A DNA stretch of 64,000 bases, taken from Bacillus licheniformis DSM 13 = ATCC 14580 (lineage in GTDB: Bacteria; Bacillota; Bacilli; Bacillales; Bacillaceae). Shown in pieces: positions 43,701 to 51,671 of this stretch. The notes under the pieces were generated by a model. It had not been told where the DNA came from, did no database searches, and saw only the letters and a program-made list of their open reading frames with translations. Made by a program: the position numbers and the translations under genes. How positions within the stretch are numbered: the first letter of the stretch is position 1; every line of letters starts with the position of its first letter. The DNA is taken from positions 3,680,501-3,744,500 of the forward strand of contig NC_006270.3 of assembly GCF_000011645.1 (NCBI RefSeq). The letters run 5' to 3'.

Positions 43701-44945
43701 ACGATTGCCGTGATCTTCAAGTTCATCCGCATGATAAACAGCAGGGTTTGCATCCATGTTTACTTTTAGCCCGCCACCGTCCGGACGGCCGTAAATGTTG
43801 ATTGACAAATCGTCCACAGGTCCCGTGGCAAGATTATGCACGATGCCTTGACAGCCGGCAAAATTCAAGCGGTTCTCAAAAGGCATCAAATTAAGCTGCG
43901 GACCGAACAGCCGCTGGTTTTCGCCAAGCAGCTTGAGATCCCGGCGCAATTCTTCGTGGCGGTAATGCTGATGGCGCCGCAGCTTCATCATCTCACCCGA
44001 GATTTGCTTGACTAGCTCTCCTATGCTCATTTGCGGCTGCATGCCAATTCGAAGCGGGAGGAGATTCATGACCATTCCCGGAATATGAAGAGCGGCTGAC
44101 CCGAGGCGGCACATCATCGGCATCCCGAGAACGACGTCATTTGCCCCTGTCAGACGGTGAACATATATTGCTGCTGCTGCCATCACGGTTTCGTGCCAAG
44201 TTGCCCCCATTCTGCTCGCGGCAGACAGAAGACGATCAGCATCCTCACTTGGCAGGTGTTCAGACCTGCGAAGAAAACTTGAAGAGGTACGCGGCGCCCT
44301 TTCGGCAAGGCTGACCACCTCCGGTTCATCGCTGAAACGCCCAAGCCAAAATCGCCGATCTTCCTGATACTGTTCTGATGCACGGTAAGCCGTTTCCTCC
44401 GCGAGAATCAAATCGAGGGAGCCAAAGGCTCCGCTCTGGTCGATCGATTTGTTCTGCATCAATGCGGTATATATTTTTGACAGCCGCTCGGCGATCAATG
44501 TAAAGCTGAACCCGTCTGTTGCGATATGGTGAGTTCGCTGATACCAGAAGTAATGATCTTGCGCCGCTTTAAAAAGCGCTTCTGTAAAAAGCGGGCCGCG
44601 AGTCAGATCAACCGGACGGGCAAGGTCATCCATCATCCAGCTTTTAGCCGCCTGTTCCGGATCGGTTTCTGAGCTGACATCAATGTAATGTAGCGGAAAA
44701 TCTGTTGACGGAACGATCTCTTGCCATGGTCCGTCTTGATCTTCTCCAAATCTGGCATGAAATGATTCAGCTTCTTTAATGACATGGCGCAGCGCTTTTT
44801 CGAAAAGCTCCTGATCAAGCGGGCCTTTAATTTCAACGTATTCAGCTGTATTGTAGATCGGATTTTCCGGATCAAGCTGCTGAGCAAACCAAATCCCGGC
44901 TTGCGCTCCTGATAATGGCTTTCGGTTATGTTGACATTCAGGCAT
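37788..44945 (-). CDS. dhbF: Bacillibactin synthetase DhbF, dimodular NRPS
   Basis: 2385-residue NRPS ordered C-A-PCP-C-A-PCP-TE. C1 has HHIATDG near residue 142; A1 has TSGSTGRPKG near 612 and pocket residues FDISAL (D-I-L) consistent with glycine; PCP1 has LGGHSLL near 995. C2 has HHMIGDG near 1185; A2 has TSGSTGKPKG near 1680 and FDFSVW (D-F-W) consistent with threonine; PCP2 has LGGHSLL near 2072; the TE has GWSLGGN near 2203. It joins 2,3-DHB-Gly-Thr units and the TE trimerises and cyclises them. The length agrees with the B. subtilis enzyme (about 2378). Confidence 0.96.
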   Translation of the reverse strand: MPECQHNRKPLSGAQAGIWFAQQLDPENPIYNTAEYVEIKGPLDQELFEKALRHVIKEAESFHARFGEDQDGPWQEIVPSTDFPLHYIDVSSETDPEQAAKSWMMDDLARPVDLTRGPLFTEALFKAAQDHYFWYQRTHHIATDGFSFTLIAERLSKIYTALMQNKSIDQSGAFGSLDLILAEETAYRASEQYQEDRRFWLGRFSDEPEVVSLAERAPRTSSSFLRRSEHLPSEDADRLLSAASRMGATWHETVMAAAAIYVHRLTGANDVVLGMPMMCRLGSAALHIPGMVMNLLPLRIGMQPQMSIGELVKQISGEMMKLRRHQHYRHEELRRDLKLLGENQRLFGPQLNLMPFENRLNFAGCQGIVHNLATGPVDDLSINIYGRPDGGGLKVNMDANPAVYHADELEDHGNRFLTLLKTIAVCEQTQPVGTLDILLPEERAQILIEWNQTEHGLPKESLPQRFERMAKECPESPAVVCNDKVLTYSELNQKANQLAHLLIDQGAKPETFIALALPRSAEMVVSMLAVLKAGAAYLPIDPDYPADRIEYMLNDAQPLLVMTSKEAQDTIGSQMPKLILDEQTVMEKMSGCSEENPGEQHSGNQPAYMIYTSGSTGRPKGVVVQAESLFNFLLSMQDMFALNQDDRLLAVTTIAFDISALEIYLPLISGSAVVLAEKETVQDPSELAKMIETYEITIMQATPTLWHALASSAPEKLKGLRALVGGEALQSSLARQLQQLACSLTNLYGPTETTIWSTAAALEGNCTEPPGIGCAIWNTQLYVLDAGLQPVPPGTAGELYVAGTGVARGYLNRHALTAERFIANPYGPPGSRMYRTGDIVRWREDGSLDYIGRADHQVKIRGFRIEMGEIEAVLANHPVVKQAAAIVREDQPGDPRLFAYAVPASGESLDPAELRRFVGETLPDYMIPSAFVILDELPLTPNGKLDRKSLPAPAVSMHTGGREPRTPQEEILCDLFAEVLGVPRVSIDDSFFDLGGHSLLAGRLVGRIREMLGVELGIGRLFDEPTAAGLAKQLDQAQSARPALRKRERRKEIPLSFAQRRLWFLHCLEGPSPTYNIPVVVHLTGDLDQKALAAALGDVATRHEPLRTIFPDQQGTTHQLILEEDQSRPELTVSHVSEHELEKVLAEAVRHRYHLEKEPPFRAQLFVLGPDKFVLLLLLHHMIGDGWSLMPLTRDLETAYNARLQGEAPVWEPLSIQYADYAVWQEYLLGSENNPDSLIAKQLEYWSKALEHLPDQLELPTDHPRPSESSYRSGTIDLSIDEQLHGRLFDLSRSTGVSMFMILQSALAALLTRLGAGHDIPLGSPIAGRNDDALGEIVGLFVNTLVLRTDTSGNPSFRELLNRVRKVNLAAYEHQDLPFERLVEVLNPRRSRARHPLFQIMLAFQNTPEPELDLSGLKSDIEIRSVGAAKFDLTIELREHRKADGTPAGIGGFLEYSTDLFERNTVQTLAERLVRLLDSAADDPDQPIEKLDILLPAERENMLADWSKSSNSIPCSSLPVLFEKQAAKDPEAVAVICENNALTYGELNKRANRLAHLLIAKGVGPEQFAALALPRSLDMVVGLLAVLKAGAAYVPLDPDYPAERIAFMLNDAHPVCIVTSSAVESNLSVPGSVERIVLDDPCIQEELKGCAAANPCDADRTAPLLPLHPAYVIYTSGSTGKPKGVVVPHQNVVRLFGATDQWFHFGADDVWTMFHSYAFDFSVWEIWGALLNGGRLIVVPHTISRSPAEFLNLLVREGVTVLNQTPSAFYQLMQADRDNAETGKLLSLRFIIFGGEALELKRLEDWYERHPDHFPRLINMYGITETTVHVSYISLDQQTAALQANSLIGQGIPDLGVYVLDEYLEPVPPGVTGEMYVSGGGLARGYLGRPDLTADRFVADPFGPPGTRMYRTGDLARRRQDGSLDYMGRADQQIKIRGFRIELGEIEAVLVRHHRVNQAAVVVREGQPGDKRLIAYVVPASEEETDPAELRRFAAGTLPEYMVPSAFVKISELPLTPNGKLDRKALPEPDFAAAVKGRGPRTPQEEILCDLFSEILNAPRVGIDDGFFELGGHSLLAVQLMSRIREALGVELGIGDLLEAPTVSGLAERLESGGRQSALDVMLPLRTGGSQDPLFCVHPAGGLSWCYAGLMTALGKEYPIYGLQARGIARQEELPDTLDDMAADYIRHIRTIQPTGPYRLLGWSLGGNVVHAIATQLQEQGEDISLLVMLDAYPNHFLPIKDAPDEQEALIALLALGGYDPDSLDGAPLNLSSAIDILRRDGSALASLDEAAILNLKETYVNSVRILSEYKPRVFHGDILFFKSTVIPEWFDPIDPESWLPYLNGNIDIHDMDCRHKDLCQPEPLAEIGRRVSEKLDDLKKDTDK

Positions 44946-44959
44946 TTAGGTGACCTCCT

Positions 44960-45886
44960 TCATTGATAGTCTGCATTTGGCAAAGGTGCTTCTTTAGAGG
45001 AGGACAACAGTCTCCACCAGTTTTCAATCGAAGGGTCCTCCGCAAGCTCTACAAACGACACCTCCCGCCCCGCTCGGCGCCAGCGCTCTGCGAGACTCAT
45101 GATTCTCACGGAATCAATTCCCCGGTAGATCAAATTTTCGCTGTCGCTTATCTTTTCCGGCGATTCAAGAAGAAGCGATGCCACCTGTTCGCGAATAATC
45201 TGTTTTGTCAGTGCATGAGAGCTTTCTTTTGCGTGTTCATGGCTTTCGCCATCTTTCAGTCGGCTCAGAAGCTGTTCCGCAGTAATTGTGACACTGCAAC
45301 GGTCAGCTGCGTATGTGATGGCCATTTCATGATGCTTTAATGAGAAATCCGCCACCGCATCTCCGACGAAAAATGTTTCAATATCTTGCATAAAAGCATC
45401 ACATGCCGTCATCAGGCAGCCGATATGGGCATAGATTCCGGTGATTATGAGCTGATCCCGCCCCTGCTCCTCCAGCACGCCTAAAAGGTTGGTTTTTCTG
45501 AAGGCATTGTACCTCCACTTGGTCAAAACAATGTCGCCTTCATTCGGTTTCAGCTCATCCACGATCTTCTGCTCATCGGGATCAGGACCGATTCCGGGTC
45601 CCCAAAAGTCTTGGAGAAGCCCCCGTTCTTCCGGTGTCTGGGCGCCGGGTTGAGCCGTGAAAATAACCGGCATGCCGAGCTCGGCACATCGCTTCCGAAG
45701 CTTCTTGATATTAGCCAGCAGATCTGTGACCGGAGACTCGCCGTAACGGTAAGCGTTGAGAAAATATTGCTGCATATCGTGGATCAGAAGCGCCGCACGC
45801 TTCGGATGAGGAGTCCATGACACCTTGTTTTTCGGCATATTTGATGCTTCTGGCATTTGGTACGGTAAGATGGCAGGAATGGCCAT
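44960..45886 (-). CDS. dhbB: Isochorismatase / aryl carrier protein DhbB
   Basis: 308 residues from the ATG at 45886 (GAGGATGTGATTTG ahead); MAIPAILPYQMP is the family N-terminus, so the frame to 45904 is trimmed. The N-terminal isochorismatase domain (about 1-205; LLIHDMQQYF, LIITGIYAHIGCLMTACDAF) makes 2,3-dihydro-2,3-dihydroxybenzoate and pyruvate. The C-terminal aryl carrier domain carries the phosphopantetheine serine in RGIDSVRIM, and is loaded by DhbE. Confidence 0.94.
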   Translation of the reverse strand: MAIPAILPYQMPEASNMPKNKVSWTPHPKRAALLIHDMQQYFLNAYRYGESPVTDLLANIKKLRKRCAELGMPVIFTAQPGAQTPEERGLLQDFWGPGIGPDPDEQKIVDELKPNEGDIVLTKWRYNAFRKTNLLGVLEEQGRDQLIITGIYAHIGCLMTACDAFMQDIETFFVGDAVADFSLKHHEMAITYAADRCSVTITAEQLLSRLKDGESHEHAKESSHALTKQIIREQVASLLLESPEKISDSENLIYRGIDSVRIMSLAERWRRAGREVSFVELAEDPSIENWWRLLSSSKEAPLPNADYQ

Positions 45887-45910
45887 CAAATCACATCCTC
45901 TCATTTTTTA

Positions 45911-47533
45911 TCATCTGACATTCTCAGCTGCAGACATTTTTTCAGCAATCGCCGCACGCAGCTCTTTTTTGCTGACTTTTCCTACGCCTGTCTGCGGGAA
46001 ATCTTCAACCATTTCTACCCGGTCGGGTATTTTGTAGGCTGCAAGGCCCCTTTCTCTCAAAAACGATTGCAACTCAGCCTGAGCCGGTGCAGCGCCGCGA
46101 GGGATAATATATGCACACGCCCTTTCGCCGAGAAATTGATCCGGCATCGAGACAACCGCCGCATCGAGTACCCCCGGATGTGCGAGCAGATGGTTTTCCA
46201 CTTCTTCCGCGGCAACCTTCTCACCGCCTCTGTTGATCTGGTCTTTAGCTCGTCCTTCAACAATCAAATAGCCTGATGAATTGACTTTAACCAAGTCTCC
46301 CGTACGGTAAAACCCGTCTTCAGTGAACGCTTTGGCATTGTGCTCCTCAGCTTTGTAATAGCCGCGAATCGTATATGGACCTCTTGTCAGCAGCTCTCCT
46401 GTCTGTCCGGGTCCAAGTTCGCGTCCTTTTTCGTCCACAATTTTAATCTCGTCAAACGGAGACATTGGCCTGCCTTGTGTGTGAACGATCGTGTCTTCAG
46501 GATCATCAAGTCTGGTATAGTTGACCAGACCTTCTGCCATGCCATAAACCTGCTGCAGTTTGCAGCCAAACACCGATGAAACGCGTCTGGCAGCTTCGGC
46601 GCTGAATTTCGCTCCGCCGACTTGAAAGACCTGGAGGCTTGACAAGTCGTCCCGGCGCGCCGAAGCAGCATCAAGCCAGATTAACGCAAGCGGCGGTACG
46701 AGTCCCGTGATCGTTACCCTCTCCTTATCGATCAGAGGGAAGGTTTCATCCGGGCTGCCTCCTGATGCAAGGACGACTCGGCCTCCCGCGTACAGCGTAC
46801 CGAGCACTCCCGGCGAGCTGAGCGGATAATTGTGAGCGATCGGAAGAGCCGCAAGATATACGCTGTTGTGATCGAGCCTGCAAATCTCTGCGCTGACCCT
46901 CAAGCTGTATATATAATCATCATGCGTCCTCGGGATCAGCTTGGACAGACCTGTGCTTCCCCCCGACAACTGAAGAAAGGCGACATCTTCTGGATAGACG
47001 TTTTGCGGAGGTGCCGGCTGATCATAAAGGCTTGCCAGCGCTTCAAACTCCTCCGGTTCCCCGGCGACAATGACATGACGGAGCCCTTGCAGCTTCTCCT
47101 TTACCTGTCTCGCCAGCTTGCGGTAGTCAAACTTTGCGTGACGATCGGGAATAATGTAGGCAGCAGCTTCAGAAAACTCGCAAAAATACGTGATCTCGCT
47201 ATGCCGATGCGATGGAAGCGCAAAAACAGGCAGAGCTCCGATCCGGAAGAGCGCAAAGCAAACTTCAAAAAACTCGATGATATTCGGCAGCTGGACAACG
47301 ACGCGATCATTTTTTTTGATCCCCAGCTTTAAAAGACCGCCAGCCAAAGAATCGGCTCTCCTGTCTAACTCACGATAGCTTAAATGGATATCTCCGTATG
47401 TAAGGGCAATGCGGCTTCCGTATTTTTCGGCCCGCTCCCTCAGCATTTTTCCAAAAGTTTCGCCTCGCCAGCATCCCTCCTTCCGATATTTATCCGCAAA
47501 CTCCTTCGGCCATGTCGTGCATCCTTTCAGCAT
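45911..47533 (-). CDS. dhbE: 2,3-dihydroxybenzoate-AMP ligase DhbE
   Basis: 540 residues from the ATG at 47533, with GGAGGGATAGAG at ideal spacing; the frame to 47554 overlaps dhbC and is not needed. Stand-alone adenylation enzyme: LSGGSTGLSKLIPRTHDDY near residue 185, GMAEGLVNYTR near 335, YRTGDLV near 410 and the C-terminal TGVGKVSKKELR lysine near 520. It activates 2,3-DHB and loads it onto the DhbB carrier domain. Confidence 0.95.
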   Translation of the reverse strand: MLKGCTTWPKEFADKYRKEGCWRGETFGKMLRERAEKYGSRIALTYGDIHLSYRELDRRADSLAGGLLKLGIKKNDRVVVQLPNIIEFFEVCFALFRIGALPVFALPSHRHSEITYFCEFSEAAAYIIPDRHAKFDYRKLARQVKEKLQGLRHVIVAGEPEEFEALASLYDQPAPPQNVYPEDVAFLQLSGGSTGLSKLIPRTHDDYIYSLRVSAEICRLDHNSVYLAALPIAHNYPLSSPGVLGTLYAGGRVVLASGGSPDETFPLIDKERVTITGLVPPLALIWLDAASARRDDLSSLQVFQVGGAKFSAEAARRVSSVFGCKLQQVYGMAEGLVNYTRLDDPEDTIVHTQGRPMSPFDEIKIVDEKGRELGPGQTGELLTRGPYTIRGYYKAEEHNAKAFTEDGFYRTGDLVKVNSSGYLIVEGRAKDQINRGGEKVAAEEVENHLLAHPGVLDAAVVSMPDQFLGERACAYIIPRGAAPAQAELQSFLRERGLAAYKIPDRVEMVEDFPQTGVGKVSKKELRAAIAEKMSAAENVR

Positions 47534-47546
47534 CTCTATCCCTCCG

Positions 47547-48737
47547 TTACTCACTGTTCATTCCCATCGCAAGAAGCATTGTCCGAAACTTTGCAGACGT
47601 TTCGGCAAGTTCGTCTTCAGGCTTCGACCCGGCGACAATTCCGGCACCTGCGTACAGTCGAAGCGCGTGTTCCTCCGCCTCGGCACAGCGAATCGTTACA
47701 ACCCATTCTCCGTCACCGTCCGCGTCGCACCAGCCGACCATACCTGTGAAAAACCCGCGGTCAAACGGCTCAATCTGTTTAATCGCTTCTTTCGCCGCAT
47801 TCGTCGGCGTGCCGCAGACAGCGGGCGTCGGATGAAGGGCGGCGGCAAGCTCCAATGATGATACAGAGAGGTCTGTAAGCTCTCCCTTCAATTCCGTTGA
47901 AAGATGCCACATCGTCGGCGTGCTGATGAGCGACGGTTCCGGCACCTCCAGCTTCCGGCAAAACGGCCTGAGCGCGGAAGCAACCGCTTCGACAACGACC
48001 GCATGTTCGTGACGGTCTTTAGGCGAAGCAAGCAGTTCAGCCGCCCGTCTTCGATCTTCTTCGGGATCATCGCTCCGAGGTCTTGAACCTGCTAAAGGAT
48101 TTGCCGTAACGCAGAACCCGGACCGTGATACAAGCAGTTCGGGACTCGCGCCTATCAAAGTGGTGCGAGGCGCTTCAGATGACTGCCCGGTTAAATCAAC
48201 GGCAAAGTTGTACCCGCTTGTATTGCGGCGGGCAAGATTTCGCAGCAATTGACCGATATCGACTTTGATCGGCGAGGTCAGCTGCAATGACCGGGAAAGG
48301 ACGATCTTGCTGTATTCTCCTGCTGCTATACCTGCCAATCCTTGTCTGACTCCGGCCATATACGCTTCCGGGCTTGGAATCTGCTGGACATCATAGGGGT
48401 GCAGGGCAGGTTCAGGCACCTCTTTATCGTCTTCTTCACATGTCAGCGGCCCCGCATGCCACGCTTCGACCGGCACGGTTAACTGCGCCGGCTTTGCATC
48501 GTCAAATGGCACAGCTCCAACTACAATCGGATTTTCCTGCCCGTTCTCCCTGGCTTTTTTCAGAACTTCCGCAGTCCGCTGAGCAAGGCTTTGCTCTTCG
48601 GTTTGAGAAACAGAAGCAAAAACACCTTCCGCCAGAATGGTCCGCTCAGGGGAAGAGAAAAAGAATGAAGCACCGGCCTGATATTCCTTTAACAGCTGAT
48701 CTGCAAGCGCTTCTGACACGACATGACGTTCTATCAT
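47547..48737 (-). CDS. dhbC: Isochorismate synthase DhbC
   Basis: 396 residues from ATG 48737, the best spaced of a TTG-ATG-ATG cluster after AGGAGG. Chorismate-binding (MST-family) enzyme: KIVLSRSLQL near residue 140, NPLAGSRPR near 210, HEHAVVVEAV near 235, and the Mg-binding PTPAVCGTP and RGFFTGMVGW segments near 300-330. It converts chorismate to isochorismate, the first committed step. Confidence 0.94.
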   Translation of the reverse strand: MIERHVVSEALADQLLKEYQAGASFFFSSPERTILAEGVFASVSQTEEQSLAQRTAEVLKKARENGQENPIVVGAVPFDDAKPAQLTVPVEAWHAGPLTCEEDDKEVPEPALHPYDVQQIPSPEAYMAGVRQGLAGIAAGEYSKIVLSRSLQLTSPIKVDIGQLLRNLARRNTSGYNFAVDLTGQSSEAPRTTLIGASPELLVSRSGFCVTANPLAGSRPRSDDPEEDRRRAAELLASPKDRHEHAVVVEAVASALRPFCRKLEVPEPSLISTPTMWHLSTELKGELTDLSVSSLELAAALHPTPAVCGTPTNAAKEAIKQIEPFDRGFFTGMVGWCDADGDGEWVVTIRCAEAEEHALRLYAGAGIVAGSKPEDELAETSAKFRTMLLAMGMNSE

Positions 48738-48761
48738 CATCAAAACCTCCTTTAGATTGAA

Positions 48762-49541
48762 TCAGGCTCCAAGCGTTGCTCCGCCATCGACGCGCAAATC
48801 GTGCATCGTAATATGACGAGCCCCGTCAGACAGCAAAAATACTACAGCATCTGCAATGTCAGCCGGCGAAGCCAATTTTCCGAGCGGGATTCCCGTTTTG
48901 AATGTTTCAAGTGATCCTTCAATGACGCCTTGCGCAGCTTCCTCACACTGCCATAGCGACCGCTGCATCGGGGTATCCGTTGATCCGGGCGATATGATAT
49001 TGCAGCGGATATTGTACTCGGCAAGTTCAAGGCCGAGGCATTTCGTAAACATTAAAGCGGCCGCCTTGGAGGCCGCGTAGGCGGCCATGTGCATCCGCGG
49101 CACAGCTGCCGCATTTGATCCGACAGTCACGATCGCTCCAGTCCTGCGCGGTACCATCCGGCGGGCGACGGCACGCGATACGTTAAAAACCCCGGTGGAG
49201 TTGACATTGAACGTCTTCTCCCAATCTTCATCACTCAACGAATGGATCAGACCCGTTCTGAGCACGCCGGCTACATTGACAAGCATGTCTATCGGACCGA
49301 TCTCGCGTTCAATATCGGCGATAAGCTGGTCAACTGCGGCACTGTCGCCCACATCCGCGGCAAAACCTGAACCCTGCAGTCCTTTTTGTTCAAGTTCGTC
49401 TTCAAGTTCAAGCAGCCCTTTTCGATTTTGATCAGCCGCTGCAACAAACACCCCGCGTCCAGCAAGCGCCAGGGCCACTTCTTTGCCGATTCCTTGCGAA
49501 GCCCCAGTCACCAAAGCAACCTTGCCTTTCACTTTTATCAT
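48762..49541 (-). CDS. dhbA: 2,3-dihydro-2,3-dihydroxybenzoate dehydrogenase DhbA
   Basis: 259-residue short-chain dehydrogenase. TGASQGIG near residues 13-20 binds NAD; the catalytic Ser in TVGSNAA near 140 and YAASK near 154-158 are present. It makes 2,3-dihydroxybenzoate. First gene of the dhb operon, preceded by a perfect Fur box and a near-consensus promoter, so it is iron-repressed. Confidence 0.94.
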   Translation of the reverse strand: MIKVKGKVALVTGASQGIGKEVALALAGRGVFVAAADQNRKGLLELEDELEQKGLQGSGFAADVGDSAAVDQLIADIEREIGPIDMLVNVAGVLRTGLIHSLSDEDWEKTFNVNSTGVFNVSRAVARRMVPRRTGAIVTVGSNAAAVPRMHMAAYAASKAAALMFTKCLGLELAEYNIRCNIISPGSTDTPMQRSLWQCEEAAQGVIEGSLETFKTGIPLGKLASPADIADAVVFLLSDGARHITMHDLRVDGGATLGA

Positions 49542-49604
49542 TTCCTTTCTTAAAGCCGGCAGCGCCCGAGTCTCAAAAAGTCACTGCCGGCTAAAATTCC
49601 AATT

Positions 49605-49623
49605 GATAATGATAATCATTATC
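49605..49623 (-). promoter_or_regulatory. Fur box of the dhb operon
   Basis: GATAATGATAATCATTATC, an exact 19-bp classical Fur box, immediately downstream of the -10 where it would cover the transcription start. Confidence 0.95.
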
Positions 49624-49633
49624 GTTTAAAAAT

Positions 49634-49662
49634 ATAATATACCAATAACTGCTAACGGTCAA
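49634..49662 (-). promoter_or_regulatory. SigA promoter of dhbACEBF
   Basis: Minus-strand TTGACC (49657-49662), 17-nt spacer, TATTAT (49634-49639). Confidence 0.85.
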
Positions 49663-49739
49663 ATCGTTTTCGATTGTTTATCCGTATCAATGCGCTTGGT
49701 ATATTATCAGTTATCTATTCTCATGCTTTTTCAAAGCTC

Positions 49740-49758
49740 GGGGCGCCGGAAGCGCCCC
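49740..49758 (-). terminator. Terminator after besA
   Basis: GGGGCGC / GCGCCCC stem just past the besA stop; the following T-run is imperfect, so read-through into dhb is possible. Confidence 0.6.
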
Positions 49759-49762
49759 GCTA

Positions 49763-50611
49763 TCAATCAGGCTTGAAGGCAAACCGCAGCGCTCTGCTGA
49801 TTAACACAGGCAGAACCGATATATGACCTTCCCCTTTAAATTCATGGTACTCCGCGCGAACCCCCTGACTTTCCAAAGCGGCCAAGCGGTCGGCCAGCCT
49901 TTTTGCATTGTCGTTCATCCCGCTTTTATGCGTCTTTTCGAGTTCTCCGGCCCCAAGCAATACCTTTACATCGCCATCAGCTTCCTGCAACTTCGAAACA
50001 AAGTCATGCTCTTTATCAAAAAATGACGGATGCCAATGGATGGACGGACTGCCGGCGATATATGTCTGAAATAGATCCGGTTTTGTAAACAGGGTCTGCA
50101 GGACAAAAAGTCCGCCTAGGGAATGACCGAAAATCGCCTGCCTTTTCACATCAATCGTGAATTCCTGTTCGATCTCCGGCTTTAACTGCTGTTCGATGAA
50201 GGACAGAAAAGCTTTCGCCCCGCCTGGTTCCGGCCAGTCTGCTCCATCGGGCCTCATGGGCAGCTCAGCGCCCGATTCCGGCAGAGTAAAATCATAATAC
50301 CGCCCCCGGTCAAAGGGAGCGTCGGTCTCGTAACCGATGCCGACAATAACAGCCGTCCCTACACCGGTTTTATCGGGACGGCGCGACTGCATCCGCAACG
50401 CCTCCACCATCGTTCCAAACACGGAATTGGCATCAAGCAGATAAATCACGGGATATCCTGCGGGCGGCTGTTCCCCAAATGGTTTCGCAATAAAAATCCG
50501 ATATGTGCGGCTCCCATCCAGTGAACGCATGCACCGCTGTTCTGTCCCCGGTATCGCAACCGGGATGCATTCAGCAGCATTGACAGACTGCTGAAGTTTT
50601 TCTTGAGCCAT
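49763..50611 (-). CDS. besA: Bacillibactin trilactone hydrolase BesA
   Basis: 282 residues from the ATG at 50611; the longer frame to 50767 runs into feuC and is rejected. Alpha/beta hydrolase of the IroE/Fes esterase type: nucleophile Ser in FGHSLGGLF near residue 160 and a C-terminal EGHISVLP histidine near 265. It hydrolyses imported ferric bacillibactin in the cytosol to free iron. Here it follows feuC by 40 nt, so it is likely cotranscribed with the uptake genes. Confidence 0.9.
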   Translation of the reverse strand: MAQEKLQQSVNAAECIPVAIPGTEQRCMRSLDGSRTYRIFIAKPFGEQPPAGYPVIYLLDANSVFGTMVEALRMQSRRPDKTGVGTAVIVGIGYETDAPFDRGRYYDFTLPESGAELPMRPDGADWPEPGGAKAFLSFIEQQLKPEIEQEFTIDVKRQAIFGHSLGGLFVLQTLFTKPDLFQTYIAGSPSIHWHPSFFDKEHDFVSKLQEADGDVKVLLGAGELEKTHKSGMNDNAKRLADRLAALESQGVRAEYHEFKGEGHISVLPVLISRALRFAFKPD

Positions 50612-50651
50612 ATCATTCTCCCTTCCCCTCTTTGATGAGCTAAAAAACAGT

Positions 50652-51671
50652 CTAATGAACAGTCTTTTTTTGTTTGAAAAGTAAAAATAAGAAGTACGGC
50701 ACACCGAAAATGGCGAGAATGATACCCGCAGGCACCTCGGACGGCTGGAACAGCAGCTTTCCGGCAAAATCGGCGCACAATACGAGAAACATCCCGATCA
50801 ATCCGCTTAACAGCAATGAGTGGCGGTGCAGGACGCCGGCGAGCCTCCGCGAGATGTGCGGAGCAATCAGGCCGACAAATGCCATGCTCCCCGAAATAGC
50901 CACACAGGCGCTGATAATGCCGACACAAGCCGTGAGCAGCACCACCTTTTCAATATTCGCGGATACGCCGAGACTCTTCACCGTATCTTCATGAAAGCGA
51001 ATGGTATCGAGCAGGCCGGACTTCATCAGCAGAAATGGAATAAGAACAAGCAGCCACGGCAGTGCCGCTTGAATATACGTCCAATTCGCCGACCAGATGC
51101 TTCCGTTTTTCCAAACCATGGCCATTTCGTGGTCATTCGGATTCATCTTCAATGACAGGTAAAGCGAAACAGCGCTGAACCCTGAATTAATCGCGATTCC
51201 AACGAGAATAATCCTGCCCGAATCCAAGTTGCCGGCGTGCCAGGCAAAGATAAAAATGAATATTGCAGCCAAAATGCCCCCGATCAAGCCGAAGAATGGC
51301 ATCCCCATTGCAGCGAGCAGGCTTGTCGTTTCGGTCTGGCCTTGAAAGATCAGCATGTAGCCGACGATCGCCGCCCCCGCACCTGCATTAATCCCCAGGA
51401 TTCCCGGGTCGGCCAGTCCGTTCCTTGTCATCGCCTGGATGACGGAACCGGCAATGCCGAGCCCAAGACCCACGAGTGCCGCCGTCACAATCCTTGGAAG
51501 ACGCAGCTCAAACAGGAGAATGGCGTATTGCTCATTCGGGTTGATGTGAAGCAATGTTGATAACAGCTCAGCCGGATGTACGGCAAACGATCCTACTGTT
51601 ATGCTGAGATAACAGATTGTGAGAATCAGCACAATAAAAACAGCATAGATGACTGCAACCTTTTTAGGCAC
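50652..51671 (-). CDS. feuC: Ferric-bacillibactin permease FeuC
   Basis: 339-residue FecCD/BtuC-family permease with about 10 membrane helices. Family segments include PRIVTAALVGLGLGIAGSVIQAMTRNGLADPGILGINAGA and the ATPase-contact loop around AFVGLIAPHISRRL. It forms the channel with FeuB. Its start overlaps the feuB stop by 8 nt. Confidence 0.93.
   Translation of the reverse strand: MPKKVAVIYAVFIVLILTICYLSITVGSFAVHPAELLSTLLHINPNEQYAILLFELRLPRIVTAALVGLGLGIAGSVIQAMTRNGLADPGILGINAGAGAAIVGYMLIFQGQTETTSLLAAMGMPFFGLIGGILAAIFIFIFAWHAGNLDSGRIILVGIAINSGFSAVSLYLSLKMNPNDHEMAMVWKNGSIWSANWTYIQAALPWLLVLIPFLLMKSGLLDTIRFHEDTVKSLGVSANIEKVVLLTACVGIISACVAISGSMAFVGLIAPHISRRLAGVLHRHSLLLSGLIGMFLVLCADFAGKLLFQPSEVPAGIILAIFGVPYFLFLLFKQKKTVH

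Noticed and set aside
37788..44945. Lichenysin or bacitracin synthetase
   Set aside because: The NRPS has only two modules plus a thioesterase, Gly- and Thr-type pockets, and is flanked by dhbA, C, E and B, so it is DhbF for bacillibactin.
44963..45340. 125-codon plus-strand ORF inside dhbB
   Set aside because: Antisense to a well-supported isochorismatase/carrier gene; shadow frame with Cys/His/Arg-rich composition.
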